A DNA stretch of 64,000 bases, from NCBI GenBank assembly GCA_963971225.1, contig OZ020270.1, positions 64,918,932 through 64,982,931 of the forward strand. Direction: 5' to 3'. Source of the stretch: Melieria omissa. Lineage: Eukaryota > Arthropoda > Insecta > Diptera > Ulidiidae. Below, one piece after another: positions 31,860 through 43,678 of the stretch. The notes under the pieces were generated by a model. It was not told where the DNA came from, ran no database searches, and saw only the letters and a program-made list of their open reading frames with translations. A program made the translations under genes and the position numbers. Positions within the stretch are counted from its first letter, which is position 1, and each line of letters starts with the position of its first letter.

Positions 31860-33841
31860 CTGTCATTGACAATTATGTGTTGCTAGCTACTGCCATAATT
31901 TTTGTTAAAACGCGCAGAGGTGTTTTAGTACCTTGCCGCGCCATTCTGGACTCAGCTTCTCAGCTCAATTTCGTAACATCTCGCTTAGCAAATCAACTGC
32001 AATTACAATCAAGGGATTCTCGCGTATCAATATCGGGTATAGGACAGTCCAACTTTCTAGCTGATAAAGCAGTGGATATATTCGCTCAGTCGCATAACGG
32101 CGACTTTACTACTTCGTTCACAGCCGTCGTCGCACGCATAACGGACTACCAACCTCATTTCACTCTGAATACCTCAGACTGGAACATTCCAAAAAATCTC
32201 AACCTAGCTGACCCTTCGTTCTTTAAACCTCAGCGCATTGATATATTAATTGGCGCAGCCTTGTTTTTTGACTTGATGTGCGTGGGCCAAATCCGTATAG
32301 CAGATAATCTACCAACTTTGCAAAAAACTCGGCTAGGCTGGGTCATTTCGGGAGGAGTTTCGTATACAAGCAAGCGCGCTTCAACTCTAGCAGCCCTCAG
32401 CAAAAACGTAATTGAGCACCCAAGTGATTCATCATTGAATAGTCTCGTGAAGCGGTTTTGGGAAATAGAGAACTGTTTCGATTCCACTTCATCCCTGACT
32501 GAAGAAGATGCCTGGTGTGAACAGCACTTCCAACAAACCTTTGTTCGTCTTACCACGGGGGCGTACTCCGTTCGCCTGCCTACTAAAGCTGATTTTGATA
32601 CACTTGGCGATTCATACGATGGCGCACTTCGCAGATTCATAGGCCTAGAAAGGAAATTGCAAAATAATCCCGATTTGAAAAAACAGTATATCTCATTTAT
32701 GGATGAGTATGCTTCACTAGGCCACATGACGTTGGCGGAACCGCAAGTAAATTCAGCCACATATTTTCTACCCCATCACTGTGTTCAAAAACTTGACAGT
32801 ACAACGACAAAACTCCGAGTCGTATTTGACGGCTCGGCAAAAACCACATCGGGTTACTCTTTAAACGATCTTCCATACAGCCGAAGCTTTTCAGCACGCT
32901 TTTACGGTTTCGATTCCATAAAATTGCTTTGTGCGGGGATATCTGCAAGATGTACCGATGTGTTCGTATTTCGCACCCAGATGAATATCTACAATGCATT
33001 TTGTGGCGCGACCACCCCGAAGATGAAATCAAAGTATACAAGCTGGACACCGTGACATACGGTTCCCCATGGCCGCTAAAATTATTCGCAGAGATTTTTA
33101 CGTAGACGACCTCATTTCGGGTAGTGACACCAAAGAAAAGGTTGTTGAAATCAGGCAGCAATTGAAGGAACTGCTTCTAAGAGGAGACTTCAAAATTCGC
33201 AAGTGGTGCTCGAATGAACCCAGTGTCCTGCATGGAGTTCCCGATTCGGAACGTGAGCAGCTACTCAAATTTAAGGATGACACAAACGTCACAAAGGCAC
33301 TTGGTCTTATATGGGATCCGAGCACTGATCAGTTTCTTTTCGCCTTCACTCCTGATGTAAACAAAGAACGTATAACAAAACGTACAATTCTGTCGGCAAT
33401 CGCTCGGTTTTACGACCCGCTCGGGCTGGTGTCACCCGTCATCACAAAAACAAAAATATTTCTTCAAGCCCTGTGGAAAGAAAGGTTGCAGTGGGATGAG
33501 AGTTTACCCCAGTCGCTACAGTCCATCTGGAGCAACATATGCGCTCAGTTCACAGTTGTAAGCAGCTTCAAATTTCCTCGTCTTGCGTTGATACCTGGAT
33601 CTACTTGGGAGATTTGTTACATGCATTTTGCGACGCAAGCCTCGCGGCTTTTGGCGCATGCGTATATATTCGATCAGAACTTGACGGTCTTGTCAAATCT
33701 GAACTGCTTTGCGCGAAATCTAGAGTAGCGCCTCTAAAAGCTTTGACTATTCCTAAATTAGAGCTATGCGCAGCCCTGCTTCTTGCTGAACTAGTATCAA
33801 CCATAATGCGGAGTAAACAGCATTCGTGTCAAGTGCACTAA
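31860..33841 (+). pseudogene. BEL protease, reverse transcriptase and RNase H
   Basis: The protease has AILDSASQLNFVTSRLA (about 31943) and IDILIGAALFFDL. The RT start (ATYFLPHHCVQKLDSTTTKL, followed by RVVFDGSAKTTSGYSLND) runs to about 32890. The frame then degenerates and closes at 33055, with the middle of RT partly deleted. FYVDDLISGSDT, with the catalytic YVDD, follows at about 33097. TKRTILSAIARFYDPLGLVS is the conserved post-RT block. RNase H (HAFCDASLAAFGACVYI, then IPKLELCAALLLA) is in another frame around 33620-33800. At least four frame changes make this copy inactive. Confidence 0.88.
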
Positions 33842-34899
33842 TGGTCAGACTCGATGGTGACACTTTCTTGGCTTCGCGAGCAGCCATCGAACTTCAACGT
33901 GTTCGTTTCAAACAGAGTGAGCAAAATACAAACGCTAACAAGAGGAATGACGTGGCATCATGTGCCAACGTCATTAAATCCTGCGGACATTCTATCGAGA
34001 GGCTGCACACCACATGAACTGCTGCAATCCAAACTATGGAATCAAGGGCCATCATTTTTATTGGAGGATCACTCACTCTGGCCCAACAACATGGAATTCC
34101 TAGCAAATCTACCGGAACGACGTCGCAAGGTTCTGATCATTTCAACTCGACGAGATATATCGCTGGATTGCAAGTTTCACAATTCATTCGAAAGGCTACA
34201 ACGCGTCTTCACATACATTTATCGTTTTTCTCAGCCCAGGAGTAATCGTCACACCCAAAGCAAACAGTCTTTGACACCGCAAGATATCAAACCGGGTACG
34301 CATCTACTAATTCGCAACATTCAACAAGTTCATTTTGCAGCGGAATTCAAGGCGCTGAGAGCTAAAAAGCAACTAACATCATCAAGCAAACTACATTCGT
34401 TAAATCCGTTCATCGATTCGTTTGGACTGCTTCGCGTTGGAGGACGTTTGCAAAACTCGTTTTTGGATTTTGACGCAAAGCATCCGCTTTTACTTCCAAA
34501 ACATCATCCAGTAACCAACGCAATAATCAACCATTTTCATCGCAAGAATCTGCACGCTGGACCTCAAAGCCTGCTCGCTTCTATTCGACAACAATATTGT
34601 CCAATCGGTGGTCGAAAGGCCGTTGCAGGTGTGATAAACAAATGCATAAGATGTTTTCGTCTGAGGCCGAAAATAAACGAGAACGTCATGGGCAGCCTGC
34701 CTCCTGACAGAGTGCAAGCAAACAGAGTCTTTCTAACCACTGGCATAGATTTCTGTGGACCGTTCTACTACAAATCGGAGGTTCGCAATCGGCCGCCGAC
34801 GAAATGCTACATCTGCATCTTTGTGTGCTTTTCAACAAAGGCAGCGCACCTGGAGCTAGTTCAAGACTTGTCATCGTGTGACACGATGACTAAGCGCGC
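33842..34899 (+). pseudogene. BEL integrase, truncated in the catalytic core
   Basis: Begins with the end of RNase H and the tether (WHHVPTSLNPADILSRGC). The integrase zinc region has FGLLRVGGRLQNS, an HHCC arrangement and KCIRCFRLRPK (about 34420-34670). The core starts with TTGIDFCGPFYYKSE (first Asp) and STKAAHLELVQDLSS. After about 34875 family similarity ends, so the second Asp and the Glu are missing. The open frame to 35032 beyond that point is not BEL. Confidence 0.85.
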
Positions 34900-35375
34900 G
34901 CGCGTCAATATGTGCTTTTCCAGCGCTAGAGGTAGGAGCGCGGTCACAAAAACATGTATAACTTTTGACCTAATGCAAAATAATGACTTTTTTTTCACCA
35001 ACATTTTTGTAAGGGATTGTAGAATTGAATGAAATGTGTCAAAATTTTCTCGCTGGCGGAAAAGTTTAATTAATTTTCAATTATTTACAACAAATAGGAT
35101 TTTTCAGCTAAATAATAATTTTTTTGTGAAGAAAGATTTTTTCATGGCAAAGTATATTAATTGACAAAAATGTTGATGTAGAAAACGTTGAGTTCCGATA
35201 AACCGTTCGTGAGTTATGAATTTTTGAAAAAAAACATGATCAAAAACTTTAACTGTAAATAACTAATGAAAAAAACATTTTTTTTCAAAATTATTTTTGG
35301 GGTGTCGTTTTTACCTCCAAGCCGATCGAAAACCGTATTGATCAACGAAAACTGAGACCATCGATTTTAAAGTGG
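34900..35375. other. Unassigned stretch between BEL integrase and E2 env
   Basis: AT-rich and non-coding as far as I can see. I find no LTR, inverted repeat or tRNA-like part. It may be the remainder of another insertion whose partner end was lost when the BEL 3' half disappeared. Confidence 0.4.
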
Positions 35376-36496
35376 CCCACTTGAGAAAATTTGACCCATA
35401 TTCAATTTTAATTATCTTATAGTCTATTTTTACAGGTTTGATTATTATTGATTTACATATTTCTTCAGTCGTTATTGGGATGTTTACGATGTAAATAATA
35501 GATGAAACATTTGAGGCAATCTTAATATCACTAAATTCGATAGTTTCGATTAAGTTTAAATAGGGCATGTTTTGTTTTTCAAATATTTCTTTTATTACAA
35601 TTAATTCTTCGTTTGATAATATAAATGAATTTATAATTCCTGCTTTTGCCCAGTGAATTGAATAATCTATATTTGTTAATTCTTCTTTTACGATCTTTAG
35701 TTTTCTTTCAACATCTTTTTCTAATTCTATTCTAAGTACATCGCTAGACTTTATTTCATTTATTATGTCATTCGTAATAGTTGTTAGTTTATTTATTCTT
35801 TCTAGTATTGATTTGTTAATTATTATTTGTTGGTTATTGTTTGCTAAAACATTATTAATTTTATCACTTATAATTCTAAAGTCTTCATGATCTGGTGATC
35901 CGGCCAACCATTTCCAGGCTGTTCCGAGAAGTTCTATCGCTCTTTTATGTCTTTTGGGTTTTAGTTAGGATAACAGGGATTGCAGCCGCCGTGGCTCAGT
36001 TGGTTAGTGCGCGGTCCAGCGAGTCGCATGCAGAGCGACGCAAGATCGAATACTGCATGTAGTGTCCTCTCAGCTGGAAATGGCAAACCTCTAAGAGTAA
36101 AAATTGCCTATGAAAAAGCTCCCAACCTGCCGTTCGGAACCTGCATAAAACTGTAGGTCCCTTCCACCCGCGTACAAAATTCACACGCACAACACGGGTG
36201 GCTGCGGGAAGCTAGGCCTTAGTCTCGCGTAAGCAGGCTGTCGTGCCAATCAATTATTATTATTAACAGGGATTGGATAGATTTTGCTTCGTGGGATAGG
36301 AATGGGTAGTTTCGGTTTTTTTTGTTATGTCATGTTCTATCGTAAGGTTTAATTTATTGATTACGGCTTCGTATTGGTGGAGGTCTATTGCGTGTATTAA
36401 TCTAAATGTTCCAGTCTGAACTTTTGCGGTTCCTGTTTCTATTGTCACTATTCGACTGTTGGTGTAATCCAAAATTTGTCTTTCCGTGTTGCACAA
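35376..36496 (-). pseudogene. env: E2 env-like N-terminal and central part (split by a SINE)
   Basis: Starts at ATG 36496, overlapping the end of the integrase frame. An initial stretch (36496-36276) is interrupted by the SINE at 35983-36263. The region after it contains a basic furin-like cleavage motif RHKR near 35935, followed by a hydrophobic segment and the conserved SPDHEDF block (about 35885-35905). A long helical region runs down to about 35390. In errantiviruses the protein is cleaved at such a site. This copy is interrupted by the SINE, BEL and at least one stop. Confidence 0.72.
35983..36263 (+). mobile_element. tRNA-derived SINE B
   Basis: 281 bp. It has an A box (TGGCTCAGTTGGTTAGTGCG), a B box (GCAAGATCGAATACTGC) and a body with GCCGTTCGGA and AAACTGTAGGTCCC. 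The end is GTGCCAATCAATTATTATTA. A 12-bp duplication TAACAGGGATTG flanks it (35971-35982, 36264-36275). It sits in E2 env. The body shares the GCCGTTCGGA...AAACTGTAGGTCCC core with the SINE at 61170, but the 3' tails differ. I recall a similar abundant repeat in tephritid DNA. Confidence 0.88.
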
Positions 36497-36529
36497 GGCA
36501 AACAGCGTCCTGCAAAAAAATGGGTAATG

Positions 36530-37780
36530 TTTACTTTTTTATGTGGCTTTTGTGAACAGTACGTCCTGATTTTGTTATAACTTTGTTTCCTTTGTCTTCT
36601 TGAACTATTTCCGTTTTGTATCAACTTGTGTCCTATTCGTTTATTAATCTTTACGTAAATAATATCGTCAGAATTAAATGTCTTGAAATCGATTCTATTT
36701 TTGTTATGAAATTCTAAATCTTTCTCCTGTTTTCTTTTAATGTTCTGGATGTTTTCTTGTCTGTCTATTTCGATTGTATTGGATCGGATTGTTCTTCCGA
36801 AAAATACATCTACGGGTTTTCGTTTAGTGGTGGAGAGTATGGAGTAGTTATATTTGTGTAGCGATCTTTTGAGTAAATCTTCGAAATCACTATAAGGGGT
36901 ATTCTCGATGTCTTGCAAAACCCTTGCAAGGTGCACGAAATGCAAATATTGCAGAATCTTGCAATCCGTGCAATGAGACAAAAACAAAATATAGGTGCAC
37001 ACGACACACGGCACACGACACGACACGATTGTGCGACAGCCATTTAATTTTCTTCGTGTGCGCAAGCGTATTTTCTTTATATTTGGTTTTATTTCAATCT
37101 TGTTATGTAATTTGCATATATGTATTGCTTGCAGGTGGAAATGGATCAACCGAAAACCAAATTAAAAAGAAATGGAGAAAGTTTGTGGCTGTTTGCGGAA
37201 TTTTTGCAATATTTGCAATGTGTGCTTTTTTGTGCGTTCTCGATGTGTAGCATTTTCCAGTCTTGCACGTTTGCATTTTTACAAATTCTTACTCCGTGCA
37301 AGACATCGAGAATACCCCTTATGTGTATTTTCTGCTTTGGTGCAACGCAATACTTCAGTAAGTGTAGAGTGGAAACGTTCTATTTGTCCGTTGATCGAAC
37401 TTGTGTATGGTGGTGCTTTGAAAATGTCAATTCCGAACTGATTTTCTAGCATAAAGGTTATGGGAGCTGCGCTCAGAGATTTTTCATTATCTATTACGAT
37501 TTTTTTTTTGCTGTTAGAAGTTCTTGCAGAGGTTTTTTATATCTTGAGATGCTCTTGAATTTATTATTTTCGCTTGCGCGTATTTTGAGAATTTATCTAT
37601 TGCTGTAAGTATTATCTTCTTGTTAGTAAAATAAAGGTCGATGTGGACAATATGGCCTGGATAAGTCGGAATTGGAGTGGCTTTTAAAATTGGTTTTATT
37701 GGATGTCTTTCGTATTTGTTTTCTAGACAGATCTTACATTGCTTTGTGAGTTTCTTTATTTTTGCGTTCATCTGCGGGAA
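36530..37780 (-). pseudogene. E2 integrase (split by a MITE)
   Basis: The zinc region (KQCKICLENKYERHPIKP, about 37750-37690) leads to the core. IVHIDLYFTN carries the first Asp; the second lies in a VIDNEKS-type motif around 37490. The region with the Glu (NGQIERFHSTL type) is at about 37380. A MITE at 36895-37319 interrupts the downstream part, and the C-terminal domain (KPVDVFFGRT, then DIIYVKINKRIGHKLIQ) follows at about 36815-36620. Some frame changes are present. E3 carries a related integrase fragment at 58085-58577. Confidence 0.78.
36895..37319. mobile_element. MITE with TA duplication in E2 integrase
   Basis: 425 bp. Ends read AGGGGTATTCTCGATGTCTT inward (repeat about 22 bases), TA on both sides (36893-36894, 37320-37321). 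Internal CGAGAA/TTGCA motifs repeat and a CACGACACACGG-rich patch occurs near 36999-37030. No coding capacity is supported. The TA duplication suggests Tc1/mariner mobilisation, though a 22-bp GGGG start is unusual for that group. Confidence 0.82.
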
Positions 37781-37798
37781 ATAACATTTTTCTAGTGG

Positions 37799-38420
37799 TT
37801 ATGCTTTGTTTTCTGAGGGATTACGGTGAGCTCTATTGTGTTCATTAATAATTTCCGTCTCTTGCTCGGATTCGGTTATAATGTCTCTTACTAATTTTCG
37901 GGTGTAGAGTACTTTGTATCTGTTAAAGTGTGTTTGGTAAATGGCTTGAATTTTCCCTAGTAAGCTGTCTTCTGTTCTGATGCAGTTGGTGACTGACGGA
38001 TTTAAATATCGTTTCAGTAGTGTGGAGAGGCTCTCTTCTGTGAAGTTTGGTTCAATTATGGTATGTCTATGGTAGGTGGGGAAAATTATTTGAGATTTAT
38101 AAGAAGAAGTTTCGCCTGTGGATATAAGAATTTGGTTTTTAAATGCGTTGATGGGTGCGTCGGTAAATTGTATTAAAGTTTGTGTTGAACTTTCGTCGCT
38201 ATGTTGTGTCGCTGTCATAGAATTTATTTGTTGCGGTGGTCTAGATAGTGCATCTGCTACTACGTTAGTGCTGCCGGGTTTGTATTTAATTTCATAGTTG
38301 TATTCTTCAAGTATCAATTTCCATCTTTTGAGTTTGGTGTTAGTGTTTCTATTACTAAGTGAATATGTTAATGGCTGGTGATCAGTGAAAATTTTTATTG
38401 CGGTTGAGCCATATACACTA
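37799..38420 (-). pseudogene. E2 RNase H end and tether region
   Basis: Resumes after the Tc1-like insertion with IKIFTDHQPLTYSLSNRNTN (RNase H, TDHQPL motif), then ADALSRPPQ, the conserved end of Gypsy RNase H, at about 38230. The tether to integrase follows (about 38200-37800). A stop at 37799 separates it from the integrase zinc region. Confidence 0.8.
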
Positions 38421-40072
38421 GTCAGAATAAGTTTGCGTACAGGCAAGTCAAAAATATTTTATGATTAATTTTGACCTCAAAAATGGGTTCTCTGTTTATA
38501 AAAACTTATCCACATTATTCATATATGCCTTAACTGCACTTTTTGTTCTGTTTTAGATGAATTAAAATAATAATTTTCCATGTATTCGTATTTATTGACA
38601 ATATACTCACAAAACGGTGCAGAATAAGTTTGCGTACAAAACTAATAACGGGAACTTCCGGTTATGCTCTTTATTTTTTTTGGAAAATTTGTATTCCATT
38701 GAACATTAAACGGACTTGTAAGTTATTTGGAACCGTATATGTGCTTGAAATTTAATAGAAAGCAATAGAATTCAACAGAAAAATATAAAAAATGGATAAA
38801 GAATAATCTTACAAAAACTTTTCAAAATTGACAAAAAATTTCATGAAATTAGGGAAACTTTTGGGAGAGCACATTCGTCATTTCAAAAAGCCATCTTAAA
38901 TCTAAAAAAAAAAACAGAAAATTTTGTTTGGTTACTACGATCTGACCATTTTCTTAAGTTACCCGAGCAAGAGGATTCGATTGTTTGCGATCAGTGCATC
39001 ACAATCTAAGGCTAGTTGCATCCAATATCTTCAGAAATGTACAGAAATATTTTATAAACCCCATTAGCAGTGACTTTATAAGAAAAGTTCTGAAAAAAAC
39101 ATACTTCCCCTACATAACAGCATGTAAGAAGCCCATATTTAGCTTACTTACAAGGAGCACAGAATTGCTTTCGTAAAAGAGTCCATCAAGGAGTCTAAAA
39201 AACCGGATTTCCGGAACGAAATATTGTTATCTATAGAAAGTGGGACCTTTCATTATTATTTGATAATGGTTTGGCATATTTGGAATTAAAAAGCATCAAC
39301 TAATTTGAACAGGATCCTGTTAATAACAAAAATCTGAAATTAACAGTGAAGCATAGCATATGTGGAGATATGGTATGGGGCTGCATGTCAGGAAAAGGAG
39401 TGAGCAGGCTGTGTTGTTTTATTCAGAAATGTTTCCGGGGGGTTATTTACATATTCTAAAAGCTTATGTAAGCCAAGGTTTCAAAACTTTGGATCAGATT
39501 CCAACATATCTTTTCAACCTTAGCGCGCAATGCATACGATGCGAAGCTATGTTTGCTATTAACTGGCTCAACAAAGTTGCAAAAGTCCCTCCCTAGTCAC
39601 CTACCGTGCATCTAATTGAGTATATAAGGGGTTCAGTTAAACCCTGAGCCCAACAACACTCCATCTTCTAAGATATAGTTAACCAATACAACAATTCAAG
39701 GATATAACAAAATAACCGCTGAAAAAACACCGAATTTAAAAAAATTTGCGCCAAAACTTCTGCAGGGAGTTCAAGCGAGAAAAGAAAATTCACAAAGTTA
39801 TTAATTTTTGGACAAAACTTAGTTTCAATTGAATTTTAACTACATAATCTCATCTTGTACGCAAACTTTTTCTGAGGTGAATTCATAACATATTTTGTTT
39901 TTGGCCCTCCTTTTACAGTTTGGTCAAGTTTTTGTTATTATTATCTTAATGGAATAAAAGAACTAAGTTTACGGAAAAAATAAAAAATATTTTGTTTTTG
40001 AAAAATTACTTTAAGTGATTTATTTTTCATATGAAAAAACTACGTACCCCTTGTACGCAAACTTATTCTGAC
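38421..40072 (+). mobile_element. Tc1-like transposon in E2 RNase H
   Basis: 1652 bp, ends reading GTCAGAATAAGTTTGCGTAC inward (about 21 bases), flanked by TA (38419-38420, 40073-40074). Carries a strongly decayed transposase on the + strand. Confidence 0.88.
38791..39840 (+). pseudogene. Tc1-like transposase, strongly degenerate
   Basis: Short frames with many stops. Recognisable are a helix-turn-helix start near 38791 (MDKE, then a LGEHIRHFKK-like part around 38860), and a catalytic-domain piece around 39370-39440 (VWGCMSGKGVSRL, the usual Tc1 W-G-x-x-x-x-x-G motif). The classification comes mainly from the terminal repeats. The original protein would have been about 330-350 residues. Confidence 0.6.
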
Positions 40073-40434
40073 TAATGTAGGTAGTTCTGAAATGTTTTCG
40101 GAGCCCAAATAATGGCTAATAGTTCTTTCTCGTTGGTTGCGTAGTTTTCTTCAGTTGTTGTCAAAGTCCTGGAAATAAATGTTATTGGTTTGCCGTTCTG
40201 TTCAAGAACTGCTCCTATTGCATAGTCTGAGGCGTCTGTTGTTAAATGGAATTCTTTTCTGAAGTCGGGATATTGTAGCATGCCGTCAGTTGAAACTAGT
40301 GATTTTTTTAGTTTATTAAGTGTTTCTAATGCTTCTTGATTGAGGGTTATTTTAATTTTGGATGAAAGGTTTTTGGACATTCGTCCCTCCCTCCTCTCAA
40401 AAGTACTGTTAGGGGTTTGGCAAGCTTTGCGTAA
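40073..40434 (-). pseudogene. E2 RNase H, first part
   Basis: Encodes the RT connection and the start of RNase H (LTTDASDYAIGAVLEQNGKP, FISRTLTTTEENYATNEKEL). It is cut at its C-terminal side by the Tc1-like element and on the other side by the Helitron at 40435. Confidence 0.82.
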
Positions 40435-42629
40435 TCTATACTATTATATAAAAGCAAGTGTGACGTTTTTTGAGCCACAATCAGGCAAAAACCACTGAAC
40501 CGATTTAGATGAAATAAGAACCAAACATTTTTTTATTTGTGGGAATGGTACATAGGCTATATGAGAATGACCACGCCCCCTTCCTACGCCCACTATGGTA
40601 ACAAAACTCATCTTTGGTATGCTTTTGTAAGGCAATATGGGTATCAAACGATTCAGCTTATCATTGCGGCAAACATAGGCTATAACATAATCGGCCACGC
40701 CCACTTTCCGTGCCCACTAAACTAACAAAACGAAGCAACGGTACATGTTGGTAAATCAGTATTAATACCAAATTATTCCGTGTTTCATTGATGTTAACAT
40801 AAGATATATAAGATTGACCACGCCTACCTGATATGTCTTTTCGCCACGCCCACTATAATAACCAATCAGCCATGGTATCTTAGCAATATGGGTATTAAAG
40901 GATTCAGCGTGTCGTTGCGGGAAACATAGGCTATAACATAATTGGCCACGCCCACTTTCCGTGCCCACTAAACTAACAAAACGAAGCTACGGTTCCTGTC
41001 GGTAAATCAGTATTAATATCGAATGATTCCGTGCTTCGTTGATGTTAACATAGGATATATAAGATTGACCACGCCCACCCGATATGCCTTTTCGCCACGC
41101 CCACCATAATAACAAATCAGCCATGGTATATTTGTCTTAGCAATATGGGTATCAAACGATTCAGCTTATCATTGCGGCAAACATTGGCTATAATATAATC
41201 GGCCACGCCCACTTTCCATGCCCTCTAAACTAACAAAACGAAGCTACGGTACATGTTGGTAAACAGTATTAATATCGAATGATTCCGTTGCTTCCCACCC
41301 GATATGCCTTTTCGCCACGCCCACTAAAATAACAAATCAGCCATGGTATATTTGTCTTAGCAATATGGGTATCAAACGATTCAGCGTGTCATTGCGGCAA
41401 AGGCTATTATATAATCGGCCACGCCCACTTTCCATGCCCTCTAAACTAACAAAACGAAGCTACGGTACATGTTGGTAAATCAGTATTAATATCGAATGAT
41501 TCTGTGCTTCGTTGATGTTAACATAGTATATATAAGATTGACCACGCCCACTATAATAACAAATCAGCCATGGTATATTTGTCATAGCAATATGGGTATC
41601 AAACGATTCAGCCGTTCATTGCGGCAAACATAGGCTATAATATAATCGGTCACGCGCACTTCCCGCGCCCACTTAACTAACAAAACAAAGTTACGGTACA
41701 TGTCTGAAAATTAATGTTGATATAAAATGATTCTGTTTTTCAACAACAAGCAGCAAATATCTTTATGTTGTATATAAAAATTAATGTTTGTTGGTCCCAC
41801 GGCATTAAAACTCAAAAACTAGACAGCCGATTAGCTGAATTTTTCATGGAATGTTCGTCTTGAGTAAGTCTCGGTAAACCACATACTGCGAATGCGACCT
41901 GATACGTAGGCGTGGCACCTCCCATACAACCTAAATTTTCAATATGGAATATTTTCGTAATGAGAAGTCGAACAGCATTAGAATTTGGTGCGGGTCAACC
42001 GTTTAGATGTTCCGCTTCACTGGTAAAAATTGATTGGCGTTGGACAAGAGGCGTGGCACTTTTTAAATGCCGGTGTAACTTCGAAACTATAGCGTTCTCA
42101 TTAATCACACTCGGTACAAACGTACGGGTTAGTTGTGTTTTTACATATGGGGAATAGGGTGGGTTTTTGACAAGGGGGCGTGGCACCGCCCATACAACTT
42201 AAAATTTCAATATGGAATATCTTCGGAATGAAAAATCGGGCAGCATTAAAATTTGGTGCGGGGTGACCGCTTAGATGTGCCGTTTCACTGATAAAACTTT
42301 GTGAACGTTGGACAAGAGGTGTGGCACTTTTTAAGCAACTCAAATGTTTCGAATAACTGTGGAACTACAAATCACACATCAAAGATTTAAGATTTAGATG
42401 TGCCCTTCGACATAGCTTCGGAACAATAAGTTGGAAAGCTTTGAAGTTTTGTATATCATCGTCCCATAGATGTTTTATTCTACTGGCAAAATATTATGGG
42501 CGTTGAACAAGGGGCGCGGCATATTTTTTGTGACTGAAATTTTCCGCCCATAGAGTATAGTATGAAGAAACTTGATTTATTGGGCCCATTGACTTCAAGC
42601 TTGCGTGCAAAGCCGCAGGGCCCTACTAG
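40435..42629 (+). mobile_element. Non-autonomous Helitron with internal tandem repeats
   Basis: 2195 bp. It begins TCTATACTATTATATAAAAG and ends ...GGGCCCTACTAG (CTAG-3', a CTRR end). It is inserted exactly between A (40434) and T (42630) without duplication, and the E2 frame reads straight through when it is removed. A hairpin-forming GCTTGCGTGCAAAGC lies about 15 bases before the end. These are the hallmarks of Helitrons. No Rep/helicase sequence is present. The middle carries tandem repeats rich in CCACGCCCAC. Confidence 0.9.
40560..41700 (+). repeat. Five imperfect ~215-260 bp tandem units inside the Helitron
   Basis: The marker GGCCACGCCCACTTTCC (or a variant) starts at 40693, 40944, 41201, 41417 and about 41648. 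Each unit also has AATCAGCCATGGTAT and GGTATCAAACGATTCAGC. Unit lengths vary through small deletions. Two further related units with CCCATACAAC occur at about 41925 and 42187. Confidence 0.85.
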
Positions 42630-43366
42630 TCTTTAATAAAACGGCGATAATAACCAGAATGTCCTAGAAAGGATCGAAGGTTTTTAAATGTTTTTGGGGG
42701 TGGAAAATTTAAAATTGCCTCTACTTTTTTGGGGTTTGATTTTAATCCATTTTGAGAAATCACGAATCCTAAAAAATCGACTTCTGTTTTCAGAAATTCG
42801 CATTTGTCAAGTTGGATTTTCATATTTGCGTTTTGCAGTGTTTGGAAAATAGTTTCAACATTTTTTAGATGAGAGTCTTCGTCTTTGCCAAAAATTACTA
42901 TGTCGTCTATATATACGTAGCATATTTTTCCAATATATTCTCTGAGTATATCGTCTAATGCTCTTTGGAATATAGAAGGTCCGTTTTTTAAACCGAAAGG
43001 AAGTCTGGTAAACTCGTATTTACCATTGTTGATTGAAAAAGCAGTTTTTCCAATGTCCGATTCAACCAAGGTATTCTGATGGAAACCACTTTTCAAATCA
43101 AGAACTGTAAAAAATTTATTTTGTCCAAGTTGAGAAAGAACTTCGTTTGTTTCGGGTATGGGATAGCGATCGGCTATCGTGACCGAGTTTAGTTTTCGAT
43201 AGTCAATCACTATTCTATATTTTTTTCGCCAGATGCGTCTGATTTTTTTGGCACTATCCAGATTGGAGAATCATATGGGGATCGAGAAGGTCTTATTATT
43301 CCGTCTTCGAGTAATTTTGCTATTTGTTTTTCTATTTCGTCTTTAAGGGACATGGGATATGGGTAG
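42630..43366 (-). pseudogene. E2 reverse transcriptase
   Basis: RT of E2: KDEIEKQIAKLLEDGIIRPS (43340-43285), a frame change near 43212, then MIDYRKLNSVTIADRYPIPE, TVLDLKSGFHQ, RLPFGLKNGPSIFQRALDDI, and the catalytic YIDDIVIFG (about 42900). It continues to LRSFLGHSGYYRRFIKD, where the Helitron cuts it. Upstream it is cut at 43366 by U2. Except for the frame change this RT is well conserved. E3 has a related RT at 56700-57350. Confidence 0.85.
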
Positions 43367-43678
43367 TAGGGTGGAGTGAAAAAATCGATTTTACAATTTT
43401 TAGAAGCTAGTATATTGGAAATGTGCCAAATGTCCATAGTACCAATCCTGCTAAATTATATAAGTTTCTAACAACTCCTTGATCGCCATCACCTAATTGA
43501 AATAATTGTTTTTAATCGAAAGAAGTGAAAGTCGTATTTTCAACTCAGTTAAGGATTCAAAATAAATCTCAGTAACCTTTGCTTTAGGTTTGCGGTTTTT
43601 AAGTTATTTATCGTAGCAGTCCCGATTGAGCGAACAAAAAAGATCGGACTCGGACAGTGCTACTGTCGATATGTACAT

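Larger units (their letters stand above)
29957..34875 (+). mobile_element. BEL/Pao LTR retrotransposon, 3' truncated
   Basis: 5' LTR, primer binding site, gag, protease, RT, RNase H and part of integrase are in order on the + strand. The coding similarity stops in the integrase near 34875 and no 3' LTR is found before E2 resumes at about 35376. It is inserted in E2 env. Several frameshifts are present. Confidence 0.88.

Noticed and set aside
36924..37449. Overlapping + strand frames within the MITE at 36895
   Set aside because: They cross the MITE border into antisense integrase and carry simple repeats; no protein resemblance.
40560..41700. CRISPR-like array
   Set aside because: Units are 215-260 bp, imperfect and without spacers, and lie within a Helitron of an animal genome.
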